Positions 18,766-26,442 are shown, numbered from the stretch's first letter. The stretch is DNA of 64,000 bases from Sphingomonas sp. CBMAI 2297 (GCF_029870595.1 NZ_JAPDIR010000012.1:78990-142989), one strand, 5' to 3'. Program-made: numbers and translations. Notes: generated by a model from the letters alone, not told the origin.

Positions 18766-18895
18766 GTTGAGGACTCACATTCCCCCTTCGTCACCCCGGC
18801 CTTGCGCCGGGGTCCCGCTGTCTCGCCAGCACAAGAAGAAGCGGGATCCCGGCGCAAGGCCGGGGTGACGGGGTTGGTCGATCGAAGGCGCGCCC
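18766..18895. repeat. Dispersed repeat, A type, with 30-bp inverted arms
   Basis: Arms at 18789-18818 and 18841-18870 match at 29 of 30 positions around a 22-bp spacer (tgtctcgccagcacaagaag and two more bases). A near copy lies in the opposite orientation at 24873-24960. The upstream flank gactcacattcccc recurs at 21221-21240 (gactcatattcccc) and, reversed, next to the 24.9 and 34.4 kb copies. It follows the TraB lipoprotein stop and may act as a transcript 3' structure. Confidence 0.85.
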
Positions 18896-18930
18896 CCGCC
18901 CCTCGCCAAAGGCAGCGAGTCACCACGGGA

Positions 18931-18986
18931 TTGACATCGCCCGAGCCTTAATCTAACTAATAGGTTATATAACTGATGAGTTAGAT
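18931..18986 (+). promoter_or_regulatory. Promoter and 36-bp palindromic operator of the ArsR gene
   Basis: A consensus -35 (ttgaca, 18931-18936) is followed 17 bp later by a -10-like taacta (18954-18959). The -10 lies inside an imperfect palindrome at 18951-18986 that matches its own reverse complement at 30 of 36 positions. Outer arms are ATCTAACT / AGTTAGAT and the centre is GTTATATAAC. It is strikingly AT-rich for this genome and ends at the base before the ArsR ATG. This arrangement predicts autorepression by ArsR. Confidence 0.8.
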
Positions 18987-19319
18987 ATGGACCGACTGAG
19001 CAATACCTTCGCCGCCCTGGCCGATCCCACCCGCCGCGCGATCCTGGCGCGGCTGGCGCTGGGCGAGGCTTCGGTGGGCGAGCTCGCCCAGCCCTTCGCG
19101 ATGAGCGGGCCGGCGGTGACCAAGCATCTGAAGGTGCTCGAGCATGCGGGGCTGATCTCGCGCAGCCGGGTCGCGCAGCAGCGCCCGGCCAGGCTCGAGC
19201 CCGCCGCGCTCAAGGCGGCGAGCGACTGGCTCGCCGAATATCGCCGCTTCTGGGACGCCAAGTTCGACGATCTCGACGCGTATCTCGCTGAACTGCAACG
19301 AAATGGAGAGAGCAAATGA
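18987..19319 (+). CDS. ArsR-family winged-helix regulator
   Basis: A 110-residue ArsR/SmtB-type repressor. It starts DRLSNTFAALADPTRRAIL, the usual ArsR opening, and has the recognition region FAMSGPAVTKHLKVLEHAGLI. There is no ELCVCDL-type metal box and no cysteine, so it is not a metal sensor of the ArsR/CadC type. This is the common subgroup paired with AHSA1/SRPBCC proteins. The ATG follows directly on a 36-bp palindrome, leaving almost no room for a Shine-Dalgarno site. Its stop overlaps the next start (ATGA at 19316-19319). Confidence 0.93.
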   Translation: MDRLSNTFAALADPTRRAILARLALGEASVGELAQPFAMSGPAVTKHLKVLEHAGLISRSRVAQQRPARLEPAALKAASDWLAEYRRFWDAKFDDLDAYLAELQRNGESK

Positions 19320-19795
19320 CCATGACCGAAATCGGCGTCGGCTATGAAGTGACGATCGACCGCATCTTCGCGGCGCCGCGCGAGCTGGTGTTCGACTGCA
19401 TGACCAGGGCCGAGCATCTCGCCCGCTGGTGGGGTCCCCATCATTTCGACGTGCCCTTCGCCGAAAGCGATGCGCGGCCGGGCGGCAAGATTCGCCTCGA
19501 TATGCGCGGGCCCGAGCCCTATGGTACCAACCCGGTACACGGCGAATATGAAGTGGTGGACCGCCCGGATCGCCTAGTGATGGTCCTGCGTGCCTTCCAG
19601 GGCGCGGACGGCAGCTGGGGCATCGAGCACCGCACCACCATGGCCTTTACCGACGCGCCCGGCGGCACGCGCATGCACATGACCACGGTGGTGCTGCAGG
19701 CGAGCGAGGAGCTGCTGCCGGCGCTGGCGGGCATGAAGGAAGGCTGGAGCCAGAGCTTCGAGAAGCTCGAAGCGGTGCTGCCGGAACTGGTGTGA
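19316..19795 (+). CDS. SRPBCC / AHSA1-family protein
   Basis: A 159-residue START-like helix-grip protein. It shows the AHSA1 pattern: IDRIFAAPRELVFDCMTRAEHLARWWGP, then PGGKIRLDMRG, HGEYEVVDRPDRLVMVL and a C-terminal amphipathic helix GMKEGWSQSFEKLEAVL. Such proteins bind small hydrophobic ligands; the pair with ArsR is common, and the ligand is usually unknown. It is translationally coupled to the ArsR gene. An ATG two codons in (19322) is an alternative start. Confidence 0.9.
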   Translation: MTMTEIGVGYEVTIDRIFAAPRELVFDCMTRAEHLARWWGPHHFDVPFAESDARPGGKIRLDMRGPEPYGTNPVHGEYEVVDRPDRLVMVLRAFQGADGSWGIEHRTTMAFTDAPGGTRMHMTTVVLQASEELLPALAGMKEGWSQSFEKLEAVLPELV

Positions 19796-19800
19796 TCGTT

Positions 19801-19832
19801 TCTCCCTCTCCCCACGAACGGGGAGAGGGAGA
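19801..19832. repeat. Perfect 13-bp hairpin after the ArsR/AHSA1 operon
   Basis: Arms 19801-19813 (tctccctctcccc) and 19820-19832 pair perfectly around the loop acgaac. It begins five bases after the AHSA1 stop. There is no T run, so it is either a weak terminator or an mRNA 3'-end stabiliser. The core resembles the ctcccc/ggggag elements at 48.55 and 54.14 kb. Confidence 0.6.
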
Positions 19833-19947
19833 ATGCGCGCCTTGCTTTTCCCCCGCTCCCCCGCTATGCGCGCGCCTTCCGTGCCAGGGTCATCCCTGGA
19901 GGCCTGGCCGGTTGCATTGATACAACACTAGCGAATTGGAACGACAC

Positions 19948-20565
19948 ATGAGCGATACGCTTACGCTGTCGGCCGAGGCGCGCGAGCAGGTTGGCAAGGG
20001 AGCCTCCCGTTCGCTTCGTCGTGAAGGCCGCGTCCCCGCCGTGATCTACGGCAACAAGCAGGATCCCAAGAGCATCCACGTCTCCGAGCGTGAACTGACG
20101 AAGCTGCTCATGACCGGGCACTTCTTCAACTCGGTCGTGATGATCGGCGGCGAGCGCACCCTGCCCAAGGACGTGGCGTTCGACCCCGTCTCCGATCGTC
20201 CGGTCCATGCCGACTTCCTGCGCATCAGCGAGCACGCCACCGTGCACGTGAACGTGCCGATCGTCTTCACCGACGAGGAAGCGGCCCCCGGCATCAAGCG
20301 CGGCGGCGTGCTGAACGTGGTTCGCCACGAGCTGGAGCTGGTGGTCGACGCGGCCGAGATCCCCGACGAGATCAAGATCTCGCTCAAGGGCCTCGAAGTC
20401 GGCGACTCGCTGCACATCTCGGCGGTGACCCTGCCCAAGGGCGCGACCCCGGCGATCACCGATCGCGACTTCACCATCGCGACCGTGGTTGCCCCGTCGG
20501 CGCTCAAGTCGAGCGAAGGCGACACCACCCAGACCGAGGCTGCCGCCGAGGGCGAAGGCGAGTAA
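19948..20565 (+). CDS. rplY: 50S ribosomal protein L25/Ctc
   Basis: A 205-residue bL25 of the long CTC type: an N-terminal 5S-rRNA-binding domain ([24 protein letters not shown]) and a C-terminal TL5-like beta domain. It ends in an acidic Glu/Gly tail. The ATG at 19948 gives the usual MSDTLTL start; a TTG at 19936 in frame is less likely. It is followed by a strong terminator and then pth; the ctc-pth order is widespread in bacteria. Confidence 0.96.
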   Translation: MSDTLTLSAEAREQVGKGASRSLRREGRVPAVIYGNKQDPKSIHVSERELTKLLMTGHFFNSVVMIGGERTLPKDVAFDPVSDRPVHADFLRISEHATVHVNVPIVFTDEEAAPGIKRGGVLNVVRHELELVVDAAEIPDEIKISLKGLEVGDSLHISAVTLPKGATPAITDRDFTIATVVAPSALKSSEGDTTQTEAAAEGEGE

Positions 20566-20592
20566 TCCCGCCTTCCGAACTTGCGGGTTCAA

Positions 20593-20636
20593 AAAATCGC
20601 CTCCGCATCCTAGGTGCGGGGGCGATTTTCGTTTTC
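20593..20636 (+). terminator. Intrinsic terminator after rplY
   Basis: The left arm 20593-20607 (aaaatcgcctccgca) pairs with 20615-20629 through 15 positions with one T-G wobble, loop tcctagg. The stem ends in tttt and is followed by cgtttt. It separates rplY from pth, so some read-through or a separate promoter must serve pth. Confidence 0.85.
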
Positions 20637-20647
20637 AGGAACATGCG

Positions 20648-21217
20648 ATGCAGCTCTGGGTCGGCCTGGGCAATCCGGGCCCGCAATATGCGATGCACCG
20701 GCACAATGTGGGCTTCATGGCGGTCGACGCCATTGCCGAGACCCATGGCTTCTCGCCCGAGAAGAAGCAGTTCCAGGGCTGGGTGCGCGAGGGCCGGGTG
20801 GGCAGCCAGAAGATCCTGCTGCTCAAGCCCGGCACGTTCATGAACGAGAGCGGGCGCGCCGTGCGCGCGGCGATGGACTTCTACAAGCTCGCCCCCGAGG
20901 ACGTGACTCTGTTCCACGACGAGCTCGACCTGGTGCCGATGAAGGTCAAGGTGAAGCGCGGCGGCGGCACCGCGGGGCATAACGGCCTGCGTTCGGCCGA
21001 CAAGCATATCGGCCCCGATTTCCGCCGCGTGCGGATCGGCATCGGCCATCCCGGCCACAAGGACCGAGTGCACGGCTATGTGCTCGGCAATTATGCCAAG
21101 ACCGAGATCGAGCCGCTGACCGACATGCTCGGCGCCATCGCCGCGGAAGCGCCCTGGCTGGCGGCGGGCGACGATGCGCGCTTCATGAGCGACGTGGCGC
21201 TGCGGCTCCAGGATTAG
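20648..21217 (+). CDS. pth: Peptidyl-tRNA hydrolase
   Basis: A 189-residue Pth that frees tRNA from prematurely released peptidyl-tRNA. It opens with WVGLGNPGPQYAMHRHNVGF, which includes the catalytic His, and carries KPGTFMNESGRAV and the FHDELDL, GGTAGHNGLRS and FRRVRIGIGHPGHKD motifs. The ATG at 20648 is fixed by the conserved first strand; the open frame upstream runs through the terminator and is not coding. It starts 12 bases after that terminator's T tract. Confidence 0.96.
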   Translation: MQLWVGLGNPGPQYAMHRHNVGFMAVDAIAETHGFSPEKKQFQGWVREGRVGSQKILLLKPGTFMNESGRAVRAAMDFYKLAPEDVTLFHDELDLVPMKVKVKRGGGTAGHNGLRSADKHIGPDFRRVRIGIGHPGHKDRVHGYVLGNYAKTEIEPLTDMLGAIAAEAPWLAAGDDARFMSDVALRLQD

Positions 21218-21220
21218 GTT

Positions 21221-21290
21221 GGCGACTCATATTCCCCCAGCCGTCATCCCCGCCTTCGCGTGATGACGGTATCTGTTGATTGAATCGGGG
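21221..21290. repeat. Dispersed repeat with flanks of both types
   Basis: The flank gactcatattcccc (A-type, as at 18.77 kb) leads into ccgtcatccccgcc...gatgacgg, followed by tgttgattgaatcg, which matches the outer flank of the B-type copy at 25003-25060. It lies between the convergent pth and AraC genes. Confidence 0.65.
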
Positions 21291-21348
21291 CACCCAGGAC
21301 CCGACGATAGCGGCCTTCCGCGAATCCCGCCTTCCCCAGCTGCAGGGT

Positions 21349-22338
21349 TCAGCGCGCATGGCGCGCTTCCTCGGGGGTTCCGCCGGTCCACGCCCGGAAG
21401 GCCCGGAAGAAGGAATTCGGCTCGTCGAAGCCGAGCAGGAACGCGATTTCCGCCAGGGGCAGGGCCGTCTTCCTCAGATAATGGTGCGCAAGCGCTTCAC
21501 GCGTCTCCGCCAGCAGCTGCTGATAGCTGGCACCTTCGGACTCGATGCGCCGCTGCAAGGTCCGCTTGCTCATCGCGAGTTTCCCGGCGATCGCCTCGAT
21601 CGAAACACGGCCGCTGGGAATTCCTTCGAGAAGCGCCGCCCGAACGCGCTGCGACGTCGTGACCGCGCCGTCGAGTTCGGCGAGCTGCTGGCGCAGATGC
21701 GGCTCGAACGTTTCCCACATGCGCGCATTCGAGGTCAGGAAGGGCCGCGTCGCGTCCGCCGCGTCGAAGACGAGCTGGTAGCGCCCTCCCCGTTTCAGGC
21801 TCGTGCCCAGAAATGCTTCATAGGGAGCGATCGGCGAGGGCAAGGCAGTCGTCGTCACCGCGACCGGCCTCACCGCCTCGCGCGTGCCCATGCGGGCGAG
21901 CGACACGAAGAAGAGCAGCTCCATCAGGACCAGCGAATCCGGTGGCCGGGACGCGCAGGTCCATAGGAGCTCCAGCGTCATCCCGTCATGCCCCTCCGAC
22001 ACCTCGAGGCGCATCGGCGCGATCAGCCGCTTATACTGCGCGATGCGGCGGACGGCCGTTATGAAGTTCGGGCTGCACAGCGCGGCGAAGAGCGCCGGCG
22101 AGAAAGCTTCGCTGCGGATCGCCTCGCACACCCGCAGCGGAAGCAGTGCATCGCCCGATTCCGCCTCCATTCCGTTCCAGAAACGGTGATATTCATCGGG
22201 CAGGAGGCGGACCGAGGGGAGCCGCGGCAGATCCTCCGACAGGCCGGCGCGCCGCAGGACGTCGGCCGCGACGATGCCGAGGTCCTTGAGGACCATCCAC
22301 CAAGTCGTGTCCAGTGCGTAGGTATCCGATGGGGCCAT
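21349..22338 (-). CDS. AraC-family transcriptional regulator
   Basis: A 329-residue regulator with an N-terminal Arabinose_bd-type domain (about 20-200) and a C-terminal double helix-turn-helix (about 225-325): IEAIAGKLAMSKRTLQRRI and PLAEIAFLLGFDEPNSFFRAFRAWTG. This OruR/ArgR-like architecture often controls an adjacent catabolic or oxidoreductase gene. It lies 23 bp downstream of the SDR gene on the same strand, probably in one operon. The effector is not deducible. Confidence 0.9.
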   Translation of the reverse strand: MAPSDTYALDTTWWMVLKDLGIVAADVLRRAGLSEDLPRLPSVRLLPDEYHRFWNGMEAESGDALLPLRVCEAIRSEAFSPALFAALCSPNFITAVRRIAQYKRLIAPMRLEVSEGHDGMTLELLWTCASRPPDSLVLMELLFFVSLARMGTREAVRPVAVTTTALPSPIAPYEAFLGTSLKRGGRYQLVFDAADATRPFLTSNARMWETFEPHLRQQLAELDGAVTTSQRVRAALLEGIPSGRVSIEAIAGKLAMSKRTLQRRIESEGASYQQLLAETREALAHHYLRKTALPLAEIAFLLGFDEPNSFFRAFRAWTGGTPEEARHAR

Positions 22339-22361
22339 TCCGGTTTCTCGCGCGCGACGAC

Positions 22362-23180
22362 TCAGGCAATCCCGATTTGCTCCCTCATGGAAGCAAAGAA
22401 CTCCGCATCGCTCGTCGCGTCGCGCGCGGCAAGCAGATGCTCCGCATCGGCGCCGGCGATATAGCGGAGCCGATCGCTCTCGTCGGTCGTCGCTTCGTAA
22501 ACGACTTCCGCAATCCGTTCCGGCGACGATGTGCGCTCCTGCATCGCGCTCCCCAATTGTCCCATAGCCTGGATGAGGGGCTGATATTCGGCAAGTGCCG
22601 GATCATTGTTGTGCTCGAAGGACCGCCCGCCGAAATCCGTGGCGATCATGCCGGGCTCGACGAGCTTCACGCGGATGCCGAGCGGCGCAAGCTCATATTG
22701 CAGCGCTTCGGAAAGCCCCTCCACCGCGAACTTGGTGCCGTGATAGAGCGCGCCGGTCGGGAAGGCGATCCGCCCGCCCATCGACGAGATGTTGACGATG
22801 GCGCCGCCGCGGTTCGCCCGAAAATGCGGCAGCAGGGCCTTGGTCGTTGCCATCAGGCCAATGACGTTCACGTCATATTGGCGGCGCATGCTCTCCAGGG
22901 GCGTTGCCTCCAGGGGGCCATAGGCGCCATAGCCCGCATTGTTGATCAGGGCGTCGATACGCCCGAACCTGGCCAGACCAGCTTCCACCGCGGCGGCGAT
23001 CGACGCGACATCCTGAACGTCGAGGCGGGTGACGAGAATGTTGGCCAGCTGCGTCAATTCCGTTTCGGACGCAGGATCGCGCATCGTCGCGACGACGTTC
23101 CATCCCTTCGCCTGAAAGAGCCTGGCCGTGGCCCGGCCGAGGCCGCTCGAGGTTCCGGTGATCAGGATCGTCTTGGCCAT
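22362..23180 (-). CDS. Short-chain dehydrogenase/reductase
   Basis: A 272-residue classical SDR. The NAD(P) motif TGTSSGLG is at residues 8-15, NNAG at about 90 and the catalytic YHGTK at about 155 with an upstream Ser in NISSMGG. A polar basic residue after the second strand (TMRD) suggests NADP(H) preference. The subfamily is that of broad oxidoreductases next to AraC regulators; the substrate is unknown. It is the first gene of an SDR-AraC unit. Confidence 0.92.
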   Translation of the reverse strand: MAKTILITGTSSGLGRATARLFQAKGWNVVATMRDPASETELTQLANILVTRLDVQDVASIAAAVEAGLARFGRIDALINNAGYGAYGPLEATPLESMRRQYDVNVIGLMATTKALLPHFRANRGGAIVNISSMGGRIAFPTGALYHGTKFAVEGLSEALQYELAPLGIRVKLVEPGMIATDFGGRSFEHNNDPALAEYQPLIQAMGQLGSAMQERTSSPERIAEVVYEATTDESDRLRYIAGADAEHLLAARDATSDAEFFASMREQIGIA

Positions 23181-23307
23181 CTCGTGTCTCCAACTTCGTG
23201 ACGAGCGCCAATCTATCGGGCGAGCGCCGAGGCATCAGCATCGGATCGCGCCATTGCGCTATCTGATCGCGCCAGACATTCCCAGAGCCCCGCCAGTGGC
23301 GGCGCGA

Positions 23308-23967
23308 TCATGCGCCGGCCTGGCCCCGCCCGCCCGTGCGCCGCAGCCAGAGCTCCGCCGCGATGAGGTTCGGGACCCAGGCCAGGAACGAGATGGCCCG
23401 GTACCAGGGCAGGAACGGCAGGTCCAAGGCCATGACCAGCGGCAGATAGAGCCGCAGGGTGACCGCAGCCAGGGTGAGCGCCCAGGAGCGAATCATCCAG
23501 CGGCGATGCTCGGCGAAGCGGCCTTGCCGAACGGCGCGCCAGCCCTGGAGAGTCACCGCCATCCAGAGGATGGCGAGACTGCCGAAGCCCGCCGCGGCGA
23601 TCGGGCCTGCGGAGGATCCGGGCGCCAGGATCAGCCCCGCCGCCCCGCCCGCCAGGCATCCCAGGACATAGAGCCGACCGATCCAGCGGTGCGGCGGAGA
23701 CGCCCCCCGGCGCAGGCGGGGCAGAAATTGAAACGAGCCCAGCACCAGCGCGGTGACCGCGCCGGCGACATGGACGAAGAGCCAGGGAACCCCCTGCGGG
23801 TTGTGCAGCGCCTCGGCCGGCTTGCGGGGCGGATGCAGCAGATAATGCGCGGCATAGAAGGCGATCCCCAGGCAGAGCAGAGCCAGGATCAGCCAGGCGA
23901 TACGGACGGGCCAGGGCGTGGCCCCGGACGGCAAGGGTGCGGTGGTGGCGGTCAAGCGGATCTCCAT
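23308..23967 (-). CDS. DUF2306-type membrane protein
   Basis: A 219-residue protein with about six membrane segments (IAWLILALLCLGIAFYAAHYLL, VHVAGAVTALVLGSFQFLP and others). The HVAGAVTALVLGSFQF, PHRWIGRLYVLG and EHRRWMIRSWALTLAAVTLRLYLPL patterns are those of the DUF2306 family. The ATG at 23967 is used; the open frame continues upstream without a sensible start. It is divergent from a LytTR regulator across 91 bp. Function is unknown. Confidence 0.85.
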   Translation of the reverse strand: MEIRLTATTAPLPSGATPWPVRIAWLILALLCLGIAFYAAHYLLHPPRKPAEALHNPQGVPWLFVHVAGAVTALVLGSFQFLPRLRRGASPPHRWIGRLYVLGCLAGGAAGLILAPGSSAGPIAAAGFGSLAILWMAVTLQGWRAVRQGRFAEHRRWMIRSWALTLAAVTLRLYLPLVMALDLPFLPWYRAISFLAWVPNLIAAELWLRRTGGRGQAGA

Positions 23968-24021
23968 TGGCGGTCTCGCCGAACCTCGTTGCCGGCAAGG
24001 CGGCGGCTCGCTAGGCCGTGC

Positions 24022-24049
24022 TTCGCGAATGGTGCCAGGATTGCGCGAA
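24022..24049. promoter_or_regulatory. Candidate direct repeats upstream of the LytTR gene
   Basis: TTCGCGAA (24022-24029) and TGCGCGAA (24042-24049) are imperfect direct repeats 20 bp apart, about two helical turns. LytTR proteins bind paired direct repeats of roughly this spacing. The site lies in the shared region between the divergent DUF2306 and LytTR genes. This is inference from spacing only. Confidence 0.3.
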
Positions 24050-24058
24050 CGGAGCCGC

Positions 24059-24832
24059 ATGGACGGTAAGGCGATGGGGCAGGCAGGGGAGGTGGCGCGG
24101 CGCTGGTCGATCGATATCGCCATGCTGGTGGCGATCGGCCTGCTGATGGGATTCCTGGGCCCGTTCGCCTCGGAGCGCCTGCCCTTTGTCGGGCGCTATG
24201 CCTATTGGATGATCTGCATGGTCGGCGGCGGGCTGATCGGAGTGGTGGCGGACGACCTGCTGCGCCGGCGCATGGCGAAGACCTGGCCAAGGGTGGCGCT
24301 GGTCTCGGTACTGATGACGCCGCCGGTGTCGCTGCTGGTGCTGGCTACCGAGCATTTCCTCATCGGCGGGCCGTTCGGCTGGCGAAGCTATGCGCGGCTG
24401 CTCTGGCAGGTATGGCCCATCCTGCTGGCGGTGCTGGTGGTCCGCACCCTCGCCTGGCGGCGGCTGCCCGGCCGAATCGAGACCCGCACCGTGATCGCCC
24501 CGCCATTGCCCGAGGCCGAGGCGGCCTTCAGGCAACGGCTTTCGGCGAAACGCCGCGGGGCCCGGCTGATCGCGATCGAGGCGCATGATCATTATCTGAA
24601 AGTCCATACCGACGCGGGCGAGGAACTGATCACCCTGCGCTTCGCCGACGCGCTGCAGGAACTGGCACGGGCCCATGGCTGGCGCGTCCATCGCTCCTGG
24701 TGGGTTGCCGCCGATGCCGTGGAGGGGGTGCGCTGGCGGCGGGGCGCGGGCGAAGTCCGCCTTGTCGGCGGCCTCATGACGCCCGTGAGCCGGACCTATG
24801 CGTCGACGCTGAAGGAAGCAGGCTGGTTCTAG
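24059..24832 (+). CDS. Membrane-anchored LytTR transcriptional regulator
   Basis: A 257-residue protein with four membrane helices (about 20-140) and a C-terminal LytTR DNA-binding domain (about 165-255): RLIAIEAHDHYLKVHTDAGEE, FADALQEL, HRSWWVAADAV and a final TPVSRTYASTLKE strand. Bacteria with this layout use it as a one-component membrane regulator of its neighbour. The ATG at 24059 follows a GGAG; an ATG at 24074 is an alternative. It is divergent from the DUF2306 gene, its likely target. Confidence 0.9.
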   Translation: MDGKAMGQAGEVARRWSIDIAMLVAIGLLMGFLGPFASERLPFVGRYAYWMICMVGGGLIGVVADDLLRRRMAKTWPRVALVSVLMTPPVSLLVLATEHFLIGGPFGWRSYARLLWQVWPILLAVLVVRTLAWRRLPGRIETRTVIAPPLPEAEAAFRQRLSAKRRGARLIAIEAHDHYLKVHTDAGEELITLRFADALQELARAHGWRVHRSWWVAADAVEGVRWRRGAGEVRLVGGLMTPVSRTYASTLKEAGWF

Positions 24833-24872
24833 GCCGAGAACCCAAGCAAGCATCTGATTCTATACTGCAATT

Positions 24873-24960
24873 CCGGCCCCGCGCCGGGATCCCGCTTCTT
24901 CTTGCGCTGGCGAGATAGCGGGACCCCGGCGCAAGGCCGGGGTGACGAAGGAAGAATATG
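24873..24960. repeat. Dispersed repeat, A type (inverted copy of the 18.8-kb element)
   Basis: The right arm 24918-24947 (gcgggaccccggcgcaaggc and on to ggtgacg) and the spacer ttcttcttgcgctggcgaga match the reverse complement of the 18.8-kb element with few changes. The left arm is shortened and lacks the cgtcacc end. The outer flank gaatatgagcccc is the reverse of the flank at 18.77 and 21.23 kb. Confidence 0.8.
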
Positions 24961-25002
24961 AGCCCCCAATCTGGGGTCAAAACCCGATCAAGACTTCGAT
25001 CT

Positions 25003-25060
25003 ATTTCGTCATCCCCGCCTGCGCGGGGATGACGGGGTTTGCCGATTGAATCGTGACCAG
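25003..25060. repeat. Dispersed repeat, B type
   Basis: The core cgtcatccccgcctgcgcgg continues to ggatgacg as a near-perfect palindrome. On one side it has atttcgtc and on the other ggggtttgccgattgaatcg, the reverse of the flank found at 10.87 and 35.02 kb. Confidence 0.8.
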
Positions 25061-25157
25061 GGTCGGGCCCCGATCAGCAAGCCTCGCCAATGGGAGCCTG
25101 GCCTTCCCGAGGGACCGGATGGCATTGCCGAAGTTCGCGATCGACACGATCGCCATA

Positions 25158-25190
25158 AGAAAAGGGGCCCCGGCGAACCGGAGCCCCTTT
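25158..25190 (-). terminator. Intrinsic terminator of the TbpB-like lipoprotein gene
   Basis: The arms 25161-25173 and 25178-25190 (aaaggggccccgg / ccggagcccctttc) pair over 13 positions with one mismatch. Read on the minus strand the stem is followed by ttttcttat. It lies 24 bp after the lipoprotein stop. Confidence 0.8.
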
Positions 25191-25213
25191 CTGTCTCGTG
25201 AAGCCGGAGCGGC

Positions 25214-26218
25214 TTACTTCTTGCCGATGACCACGCCGATCAGGCGCTGCTGGGCGCCGCCAATCGTGCCCGAGGCGGAGAAGACCACGCCGACCTGCTC
25301 GCCCTGCGAGCCGAAGAAGCCGCCCGCCAGCGTGCCCGAGAGCGGGCTCGCATTGGTGAAGCTGCCGGTCCACTGGTTCTGGCCGACCGGGATCGCGCCC
25401 TGCGCGGTGAAGTTGGCATAGGCGACCGGCGTGCCGCCGCCCGCCGGGATCGTGCTGAGCGCGAAGGTCATGTCCACCACACCGGTGGCGAAGTTCACGT
25501 TCATCGTCACCGTGCCGGTGACCTTGTTGATCGCGGTGGTGGTGCCGACGGTGCTGACCAGGCGGCCGGTGATCCGGTCGCTATAGCTGACCGTGCCGGT
25601 GGTCGGCATGTCCGAGAGCGCGGTGGAATAGCCCCAGGCGGTATAGGCGAGGCGCTTCTGGCCCGCGGTCGAATCGCCGCGCCACCAATTGGCGTAGCTC
25701 ACCCGCGTGAGCGCCAGCCCGGCATCGCTGGTCAGCGTCGTCGGGATCACGTTGTTCAGATACTCGACCTGGGTGAACTTGCCCGCGGTGGTCGCATCGT
25801 CGGTGCGGAAGATGAACTCGGGGTTGGTCGCCGCGGAGGGCGTGACCAGGGTGGAGGTGCAGGTCTGGCCGGTCGGCACGCAGAAGCGCGATTCCTCCTG
25901 GTTCTCGCGCATCACATAGGTGCCGGTGTTGATCGCCGAATCGGTGGCGAGGCGCACGCGGGTCGACAGCGTCTCGGTGCTGGCGGCGCCGAGAGTGACC
26001 GCGCTGGTCGCCGGATCGCCGGTATAGCTGATCGCGGCGCTATAGGTGTTGAACTCGGTCGGCGCGCTGAGCGGGAAGGTCGCATAGGTGGGCGACGGCG
26101 TCGGCGTCGGCGTGGGGCTGGCGGTCGGAGTCGGCGTGGCGCCGCTTTTGCCGCCACCGCAGCCCGACAGCGCAACCGTCGCGGCGAGCGCGCTCATGAA
26201 CATGTGACGGCGAATCAT
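25214..26218 (-). CDS. Lipoprotein with TbpB-like C-terminal barrel
   Basis: A 334-residue lipoprotein with lipobox LSGC (Cys20), then GGGKSGA and a Thr-Pro-rich linker of about 20 residues (PTPTASPTPTPTPSPT). The C terminus has the transferrin-binding-protein-B barrel signature: TGSFTNASPLSGTLAGGFFG, QGEQVGVVFSASGT and a final IGVVIGKK. Similar single-lobe surface lipoproteins occur in many sphingomonads; their ligand is usually unknown. No Slam exporter or TonB receptor gene adjoins it. A minus-strand terminator follows. Confidence 0.82.
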   Translation of the reverse strand: MIRRHMFMSALAATVALSGCGGGKSGATPTPTASPTPTPTPSPTYATFPLSAPTEFNTYSAAISYTGDPATSAVTLGAASTETLSTRVRLATDSAINTGTYVMRENQEESRFCVPTGQTCTSTLVTPSAATNPEFIFRTDDATTAGKFTQVEYLNNVIPTTLTSDAGLALTRVSYANWWRGDSTAGQKRLAYTAWGYSTALSDMPTTGTVSYSDRITGRLVSTVGTTTAINKVTGTVTMNVNFATGVVDMTFALSTIPAGGGTPVAYANFTAQGAIPVGQNQWTGSFTNASPLSGTLAGGFFGSQGEQVGVVFSASGTIGGAQQRLIGVVIGKK

Positions 26219-26412
26219 TCCCTGCTCCTCAAAAACACGCGGGCACCGAAAGGGCTTCCCCCTGTACCCCAGATGAACGGCCCCCAGTCAAGCCGGACGG
26301 ACCGGCTAATCCGGCTCCAATGCGGCGTTTTGAGGGCCTGGAAAGGCGAAACCGCGCGTCCCGGCCTCGCCTGCTTCCCTCGCGGGGACGGAACCGCGCA
26401 CGGCAACCCGCA

Positions 26413-26442
26413 ACCGCCCGTCGCCGAAGCGCCACGGGCGGT
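26413..26442. repeat. GC hairpin downstream of a lipoprotein gene
   Basis: Arms 26413-26421 (accgcccgt) and 26434-26442 pair perfectly, 12 bp apart. It lies 11 bp after the stop of the minus-strand lipoprotein at 26454. There is no T run. The rest of the 235-bp gap (26219-26453) shows no gene. Confidence 0.4.

Larger units (their letters stand above)
24833..25213. other. Intergenic region rich in repeats
   Basis: This 381-bp gap lies between the converging LytTR gene and the lipoprotein gene at 25214. It holds an A-type repeat (24873-24960), a B-type repeat (25003-25060) and the lipoprotein terminator (25158-25190). I see no gene in it. Confidence 0.8.

Noticed and set aside
18766..25060. 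Insertion sequence or transposase around the inverted-repeat elements
   Set aside because: The elements are under 130 bp, contain no coding frame and have no clear target-site duplication; no transposase gene occurs in the window.
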